The notes beneath the pieces are model-generated. The model saw only the letters and a list, made by a program, of their open reading frames with translations. It ran no database searches and had not been told where the DNA came from. Positions 39,166-43,721 of a DNA stretch of 43,721 nucleotides are shown piece by piece (position 1 is the first letter of the stretch; each line of letters starts with the position of its first letter). The position numbers were made by a program, and so were the translations under genes. Source of the DNA: a bacterium (GTDB taxonomy: Bacteria > Patescibacteriota > Minisyncoccia > 2-02-FULL-40-12 > IGHO2-12-FULL-4); contig JAUYPS010000048.1 of NCBI GenBank assembly GCA_030695705.1, forward strand, positions 1-43,721. Direction: 5' to 3'.

Positions 39166-40784
39166 TAAGCAAATATTCCGACCTTTCTGATAGAAAGGAA
39201 AGGTTTTTATATCGTTTTTTTGAGATTCTCCCCGGAGGGCTGGCTTGGGGCACTTTAGTTTTGATTATTATTGGATCGTTTCTGGTTCCTGTTTGGATGG
39301 CCATTTTTATCATTATCTTTGACATCTATTGGTTGATAAAAACCGTTTACTTATCCTTTCACCTCAATCATTCTTTTAGGAAGATGAGGAAGAATATTTC
39401 TACGGATTGGCTTAAAAAGTTATCAGAACTGCCGACCCAAGATTATCAGTTGAAAACTGTAAAATCTTGGCAGGATATTTATCATCTTATTATTCTGCCT
39501 CGCTACAAAGAAAGCATAGAAATCGTGACGGCTACTCTCGAGGGATTGATTCGTTCTGATTACCCTAAAAATAAAATGATCGTAGTGCTTGGGCAAGAAG
39601 AAAGAGCCGGCCAGCAAGCCAATAGCATTAAAGATTATCTGGAGAAAGAATACGGGCACCATTTCTTTAAATTTTTAATAACTGAACATCCGGCCGACTT
39701 AGCAGGGGAGTTGGCGGGAAAAGGTTCAAACGCTTCTTTTGCCGCCGAACAAGCCAAGGCGCAAATAATTGATCGTTTGAGTATTCCGTACTCGAACATC
39801 ATTGTTTCTAATTTTGATGTTGATACGGTAGTACCGTCGCATTTTTTTTCTTGTCTGACTTGGCATTATCTTACTACCCCCGATCCTTTGCATGCTTCTT
39901 ACCAGCCGGTGCCTTTTTTTGTAAATAACATTTGGGAGGCCCCGGCTTTTGCCCGGGTCTTTGCTTTTTCAACCACTTTTTGGCAAATGATTCAGCAGGC
40001 CCGTCCAGAGCAGCTGGTAACTTTTTCCTCCCAGTCGATTAGTTTCAAGGCCTTAGTGGAGGTCGGTTTCTGGCAGCGCAACATGGTTTCCGAGGATTCG
40101 CGAATTTTTTGGCAATGTCTTTTGCATTATGACGGTAATTGGCGGACCGTCCCTCTTCACTATCCGGTTTATATGGATGCCAACGTGGCGCCGACTTTTT
40201 GGCAAACCCTGAAGAATCAGTATAAACAGATTCTTCGTTGGCATTTTGGGGCGGAGAATAATCCTTACTTCATGTTTGGATTTTGGAAAAACAAAAAAAT
40301 CCCCGGGAGTTTGAAACGCTATTTCATTTGGACCATGGGAGAAAAAACCCATTCTAGCGCCACCAATGCCTTAATTATTTTTTTGCTTGGCTGGTTGCCT
40401 TTACTGATGGGTGGCTCTGCTTTTAATCAAACCGTTTTATCTTTAAATCTTCCTCACTTTACCCGTAATATTATGTTATTGGCGATGTTGGGGTTGATTT
40501 CTTCCGCTGCTATTTCTGTTATTTTTTTACCTCCTCGGCCGCCTAACTACGGACGCTTCAAGTGGGTCTGGATGTTTTTGCAGTGGATTTTATTTCCCAT
40601 TAACTTTATATTTTTCGGGGCTGTCCCTGCGCTTGATGCCCAGACTCGTTTGATGCTTGGCAAGTATCTTGGCTTTTGGGTAACACCGAAAGTTAGGAGC
40701 AATCGTAGTATTGAAAAAGACCCTGCAATCAGCTATTCTCCGGTAACAGAGCACCTTGAAAATAAGGAGAACGGAAATGGTTGA
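39150..40784 (+). CDS. Membrane-bound family 2 glycosyltransferase
   Basis: This 544-residue protein has two N-terminal transmembrane segments (about 28-62), a cytoplasmic GT-A domain (about 100-350), and two to three C-terminal transmembrane segments (about 405-495). The nucleotide-sugar site shows HLIILPRYKES at the start, NFDVDT as the metal-binding DxD, and SEDSRIFW with a later RW (LRWHFGAENN) as the acceptor region. Such enzymes polymerise or transfer sugars across the membrane for surface polysaccharide or glycolipid. The ATG is the second copy of a 16 bp duplication. It overlaps the methyltransferase gene by 8 bases, suggesting a coupled pair that builds a methylated glycan. Confidence 0.85.
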   Translation: MDYTKLSKYSDLSDRKERFLYRFFEILPGGLAWGTLVLIIIGSFLVPVWMAIFIIIFDIYWLIKTVYLSFHLNHSFRKMRKNISTDWLKKLSELPTQDYQLKTVKSWQDIYHLIILPRYKESIEIVTATLEGLIRSDYPKNKMIVVLGQEERAGQQANSIKDYLEKEYGHHFFKFLITEHPADLAGELAGKGSNASFAAEQAKAQIIDRLSIPYSNIIVSNFDVDTVVPSHFFSCLTWHYLTTPDPLHASYQPVPFFVNNIWEAPAFARVFAFSTTFWQMIQQARPEQLVTFSSQSISFKALVEVGFWQRNMVSEDSRIFWQCLLHYDGNWRTVPLHYPVYMDANVAPTFWQTLKNQYKQILRWHFGAENNPYFMFGFWKNKKIPGSLKRYFIWTMGEKTHSSATNALIIFLLGWLPLLMGGSAFNQTVLSLNLPHFTRNIMLLAMLGLISSAAISVIFLPPRPPNYGRFKWVWMFLQWILFPINFIFFGAVPALDAQTRLMLGKYLGFWVTPKVRSNRSIEKDPAISYSPVTEHLENKENGNG

Positions 40785-41421
40785 AAGAACTCCGGAAATT
40801 AAACAAGTTACGATCGATTTTTATAACCGGTTTTGCTATCAATACTGGGAAAGGCATCCCAATGCGCCGGTAAAGTCGATGGAAAAATTCGCCAAAATGC
40901 TGCGGGGTCCGAATATTCTTGATTTGGGATGCGGGGGCGGACACTCGGCGGTATTTAAAATGATGGGTATAAAGCTTGGTCTTGGTATGCATTTGAATCC
41001 TATCGCAGCAGATATTAGTCCCATTATGTGTCTGGCGGCAAAACAAAAAGGCGGTTTGCCAGCTGTGGTAATGGACCAGGAAAATCTTTGTTTTAAACCG
41101 AACAGCTTTGACGGAGCATGGTTATCGAAATCGCTCCTTCATTCTCCTTCGGAAGTCGTGCCGGGGATTCTGGCCGATCTACGGCTGATCCTAAAACCTC
41201 GGGGCGTTCTTTTCCTCGGCATGCAGGCGAGCATCGGACAGTATATAGAAACTGAACTAAAAACAACCGAGATCGGCACTAGGTACTATTGTTATTGGCC
41301 GACTTATCGCTTACACGGCCTGCTGGAAACTTTAGGTTTCGCAGTGGAGGAGCTGTCTATTCACGGCAAGGACTCCTTAAATAAGAGAAATTACTTCGAA
41401 ATTTTCGCTGTTAAGGAGTAG
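40777..41421 (+). CDS. Class I SAM-dependent methyltransferase
   Basis: The protein has 214 residues from ATG 40777, which has AAGGAGA upstream. An in-frame TTG at 40756 is less likely. Motif I is ILDLGCGGGHS near residue 46, ISPIMCLAAKQ and MDQENLCFKPNSFDGAW follow as motifs II-III, and LRLILKPRGVLFLG is the post-motif strand. The substrate cannot be read from the sequence. The overlap with a membrane glycosyltransferase suggests a glycan or lipid-linked sugar, but this is an inference. An R3 repeat follows one base after the stop codon. Confidence 0.88.
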   Translation: MVERTPEIKQVTIDFYNRFCYQYWERHPNAPVKSMEKFAKMLRGPNILDLGCGGGHSAVFKMMGIKLGLGMHLNPIAADISPIMCLAAKQKGGLPAVVMDQENLCFKPNSFDGAWLSKSLLHSPSEVVPGILADLRLILKPRGVLFLGMQASIGQYIETELKTTEIGTRYYCYWPTYRLHGLLETLGFAVEELSIHGKDSLNKRNYFEIFAVKE

Positions 41422-41422
41422 A

Positions 41423-41461
41423 GTTATCCACATCCCAGGTCCAACCTGGGATGTGGATAAC
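41423..41461. repeat. Palindromic repeat R3, perfect intergenic copy
   Basis: A 39 bp palindrome with arms GTTATCCACATCCCAGGT and ACCTGGGATGTGGATAAC around CCA. Both arms hold perfect DnaA-box sequences (41424-41432 and 41452-41460). It overlaps the recG stop codon by one base and lies between convergent genes, where it could also act as a terminator. Confidence 0.92.
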
Positions 41462-43656
41462 TATTCGAAGTGGCGGATTTTTTGGAATTGGGCCAGTTGA
41501 TTTTTGAGTAAAGGATAAGATGATAATCCCGGATCTTCTTTAAGTAAAAGCTTGGCTTCTAACCGGGCTTTTTTTATTAATTCTAAATCAGTCAGAGAGG
41601 CCATAGCCAGATCCGGCATTCCGGATTGTTTGTTTCCGGTAAATTCTCCCGGTCCGCGTAATTTCAAGTCCTCTTCAGCTAACTGGAATCCGTCTTCACA
41701 ATTTTCCAAACATTTGAGCCGTTTATTTTCGAAGCGATTATCTCCGCCGTTGACCAAAAGGCAGGAGGACTGATGTTCAGCGCGTCCGACTCGCCCGCGG
41801 AATTGATGAAGCTGGGCCAGGCCAAATCTTTCCGCATTCTCAATTAGCATGACCGAAGCGTTGGGGATATCGACACCCACTTCCACTACGGAAGTGGAGA
41901 CCAGAATGTCGTAAAAGCCGTTTTTGAATCCGGCCATTATTTTTTCTTTTTCTTTTGGTTTCATTTTTCCGTGAAGCATGGCAATTTTAAACTGCGGAAA
42001 AATCTTTTTAGAAAGCTTTTCGTATTCTTCGGTGACGGCTTTTACTTCCGACCAAAGCACATTCATTTTGTCTTTGCCGTTTTTGGCTTTTATTGTTTCT
42101 TGGGGGTTAGCCAGTTCAATGCGGGGACAGATTACAAAGATCTGCCGGCCAGCTTTTATCTCTTTTTCCAGAAATTGATAGGCCTTTTGTTCCTGATTTT
42201 TTGCAATTACTTTAGTCGTAATTTTTTTGCGATTTTTTGGTTTTTCTTTAATCAAAGAAATATCCAGATCTCCATAAATAGTTAGGGCCAGAGTGCGGGG
42301 GATAGGAGTGGCCGTCATACTCAAGAGATGCGGAACGTGGGCGGAGTTTTTAAGCAGAGCGGCCCGCTGTTCAACTCCAAATCGATGCTGTTCATCTAAA
42401 ATTGCCAATCCTAGTTCTTTGAATCTGACATCTTTTTGGATAACTGCATGCGTGCCGATTAAAATCCCGATTTCTCCTTTGGCAATTTTTTCTTGCATTA
42501 TTTTCTTGCTTACTTTTTTCTCTAGACCGTTACGGCTAAATCGGGCCTCACTTCCGGTAAGTAGCCCAATTACTAAACCAGGCAAGTCAGCCGTATGCCC
42601 ACTCGAAAATTCCCGAGCGACAAGTCGAGGGTCGAGAGTGGGTGGTATGGCTGATTTGCCTAATAAAGAAGTTATTGTGCCGAAGTGTTGGCGGGCCAGA
42701 ATCTCGGTCGGAGCCATAAAGACCGCCTGTTTTTTTTGGCGGGCTGTTTGGTAAGCAGCTGTTAAGGCCACCACGGTTTTACCAGAGCCAACGTCTCCAT
42801 TCAAAAGACGGTTCATGGGGTATTTTTTTTCCAGATCTTTTAGAATCTCAAAGGTCGCTATTTTTTGGTCGCCGGTCAGTTCAAAGGGCAAAGAATCAAC
42901 AAAACTTTTTACTTTTTGCGGTTCAAATTTTATGGGGACAGATTTTAGCTGCAAAGCTTGCCGGCGACTGGCAATTGATTTTAATTGGAATAAAAATAAT
43001 TCCTCAAAAGCCATTCTTTGTCTTGACTGTTTTGCCTCTTCTGGAGAATCCGGGAAATGGATACTTTTGACGGCGGAATTAAGTGAAGGGAAATCATATT
43101 TTTCTAGAACGTGTTTCGGCAAGGGATCAGATGAAATGTCCACAGCAGATAAGAGGGGCTTTATTAAAAAACGGAGATATTTAGAAGTTACTCCTTCTGT
43201 TTCCGGGTAGACCGGAACAAGTCGGCCGGTATGAGTCGGAAAGTTAGAGGTGAGTTTTTCGTAAGCGGGATTAGAAAGGTATAATCCGTGCTTATCTAAA
43301 GATGTTTTTCCAGAAATACTGACCCGGGTCTCTAAAGGAAGGGAATTTTCCAGATAGGGCTGATTGAACCAGATCGCCCGCACCACTCCGCTGTGATCCT
43401 GAACGAAGGCCTCCGTTACCGATCTTCTGTGCCACAAAGAAGTTGTTTTTATTTTTATAATCTCTCCTTGCAGAGAAACTATTTCCCCGGGTTCACGGAT
43501 TTCTTCCGCCGGTACTTGCCGTCTATAATCTTCGTAGCGATGAGGAAAATGCCATAACAAACCCCTGACTGTTTCAATGCCGAGTTTTTTTAGGCGCGGC
43601 AAATTTTTTGATCCTACCCCGGAAAGTTTTTCGATGGGAGTATCGAGAGGAAGCAT
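41461..43656 (-). CDS. recG: ATP-dependent DNA helicase RecG, with an R1 repeat insert
   Basis: RecG remodels stalled replication forks and branch-migrates Holliday junctions. The 731-residue protein has the N-terminal wedge/OB region (about 55-160), Walker A GDVGSGKT (287-294), the DEQHRFGV box, SMTATPIPRTL (motif III), and the C-terminal helicase domain ending in QFRGRVGRAEHQS and LRGPGEF. Residues 333-359 (GKSAIPPTLDPRLVAREFSS and then GHTADLP) are the translation of R1, placed between QHFGTITSLL and VIGLLTGS in the first helicase domain. The family has only a short surface loop there, so the insert should be tolerated. Another R1 copy begins 20 bases upstream of the start codon. Confidence 0.95.
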   Translation of the reverse strand: MLPLDTPIEKLSGVGSKNLPRLKKLGIETVRGLLWHFPHRYEDYRRQVPAEEIREPGEIVSLQGEIIKIKTTSLWHRRSVTEAFVQDHSGVVRAIWFNQPYLENSLPLETRVSISGKTSLDKHGLYLSNPAYEKLTSNFPTHTGRLVPVYPETEGVTSKYLRFLIKPLLSAVDISSDPLPKHVLEKYDFPSLNSAVKSIHFPDSPEEAKQSRQRMAFEELFLFQLKSIASRRQALQLKSVPIKFEPQKVKSFVDSLPFELTGDQKIATFEILKDLEKKYPMNRLLNGDVGSGKTVVALTAAYQTARQKKQAVFMAPTEILARQHFGTITSLLGKSAIPPTLDPRLVAREFSSGHTADLPGLVIGLLTGSEARFSRNGLEKKVSKKIMQEKIAKGEIGILIGTHAVIQKDVRFKELGLAILDEQHRFGVEQRAALLKNSAHVPHLLSMTATPIPRTLALTIYGDLDISLIKEKPKNRKKITTKVIAKNQEQKAYQFLEKEIKAGRQIFVICPRIELANPQETIKAKNGKDKMNVLWSEVKAVTEEYEKLSKKIFPQFKIAMLHGKMKPKEKEKIMAGFKNGFYDILVSTSVVEVGVDIPNASVMLIENAERFGLAQLHQFRGRVGRAEHQSSCLLVNGGDNRFENKRLKCLENCEDGFQLAEEDLKLRGPGEFTGNKQSGMPDLAMASLTDLELIKKARLEAKLLLKEDPGLSSYPLLKNQLAQFQKIRHFE
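42581..42660. repeat. Palindromic repeat R1, copy inside recG
   Basis: An 80 bp palindrome beginning GGCAAGTCAGCCGTATGCCC and ending GGTGGTATGGCTGATTTGCC on the plus strand. recG reads it from the other strand than tsaE does, yet it also encodes 27 residues starting GKSAI and ending ADLP. Confidence 0.95.
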
Positions 43657-43675
43657 GGTCTTATTAGCAAATCAG

Positions 43676-43721
43676 CCATACACCCACTCGAAAATTCCCG
43701 AGCGACAAGTCGAGGGTCGAG
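43676..43721. repeat. Palindromic repeat R1, copy cut by window end
   Basis: GCAAATCAGCCATACACCCA is followed by CTCGAAAATTCCCGAGCGAC and AAGTCGAGGGTCGAG to the last base. It is the left 46 bp of an R1 copy, located 20 bp upstream of the recG start, so it may lie in the recG leader or promoter region. Confidence 0.9.

Noticed and set aside
20805..41461. Replication origin because of many DnaA-box matches
   Set aside because: The boxes are spread over 20 kb, mostly within R3 repeats and genes. There is no dnaA or dnaN, and no box cluster next to an AT-rich unwinding region.
11663..43721. R1 or the tandem octamers as a CRISPR array
   Set aside because: R1 copies are kilobases apart and palindromic, and the octamers have no spacers. 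No cas genes are present.

Overview
ORGANISM. The gene set suggests a Patescibacteria (CPR, Parcubacteria-like) chromosome: rpsO, an NYN nuclease gene and pnp in a row, a two-LysM M23 peptidase, a DUF3048 protein between polA and holA, a compact XerD-like recombinase, and several large secreted proteins of unknown function. This is inferred from gene content, not from a marker phylogeny. TGA is used as a stop, so the code is standard. GC is moderate. It is visibly higher in a TonB-receptor gene (2-2320), in a secreted glycine-zipper/beta-barrel block (18496-20081), and somewhat higher in the PrkA/SpoVR block (31830-39056). These look acquired: outer-membrane-type proteins are not expected in a CPR cell.

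LAYOUT. 2-4139: 5'-truncated TonB-dependent receptor, secreted protein, AhpC-type peroxiredoxin. 4140-6402: tRNA-like element, structured repeat, XerD-like recombinase, and a RelE/Phd-type toxin-antitoxin pair split by a 267 bp MITE. 6517-11655: unknown gene, rpsO, NYN, pnp, membrane protein. 11656-14805: palindromic repeat, candidate small RNA, DksA/TraR-like gene, comM, second MITE, two small genes. 14806-18495: remnants, M23/LysM peptidase, yraN, secreted protein, palindromic element. 18496-26446: secreted and surface proteins plus a decayed AbiE-like locus. 26531-31760: tsaE, then the overlapping polA-DUF3048-holA operon. 31830-39056: prkA-yhbH and spoVR-prkA2. 39150-43656: glycosyltransferase, methyltransferase, recG (minus strand).

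MAIN OBSERVATION. At least three unrelated families of short palindromic repeats lie inside open reading frames of housekeeping DNA and tRNA-modification genes, keeping the frame: tsaE and recG (80 bp family R1), polA twice and holA (39 bp family R3), and holA again (40 bp family R4). Intergenic copies occur too. R3 arms are perfect DnaA-box sequences. R1 encodes the same peptide ends (GKSAI ... ADLP) in either orientation. This resembles the Rickettsia palindromic elements, but in an unrelated lineage and with several families in one 44 kb window. A fourth family (R2, about 155 bp) has a conserved core and co-varying arms. R4 and R1 copies next to the GC-rich genes argue that those genes belong to the same chromosome.

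EXPRESSION. Several genes have a sigma70-type promoter whose -10 box ends 6-9 nt before the start codon, with no Shine-Dalgarno sequence. This implies leaderless mRNAs (antitoxin, 20109, 20855, 22823, tsaE). Other genes have ordinary AGGAG sites, so two initiation modes coexist.
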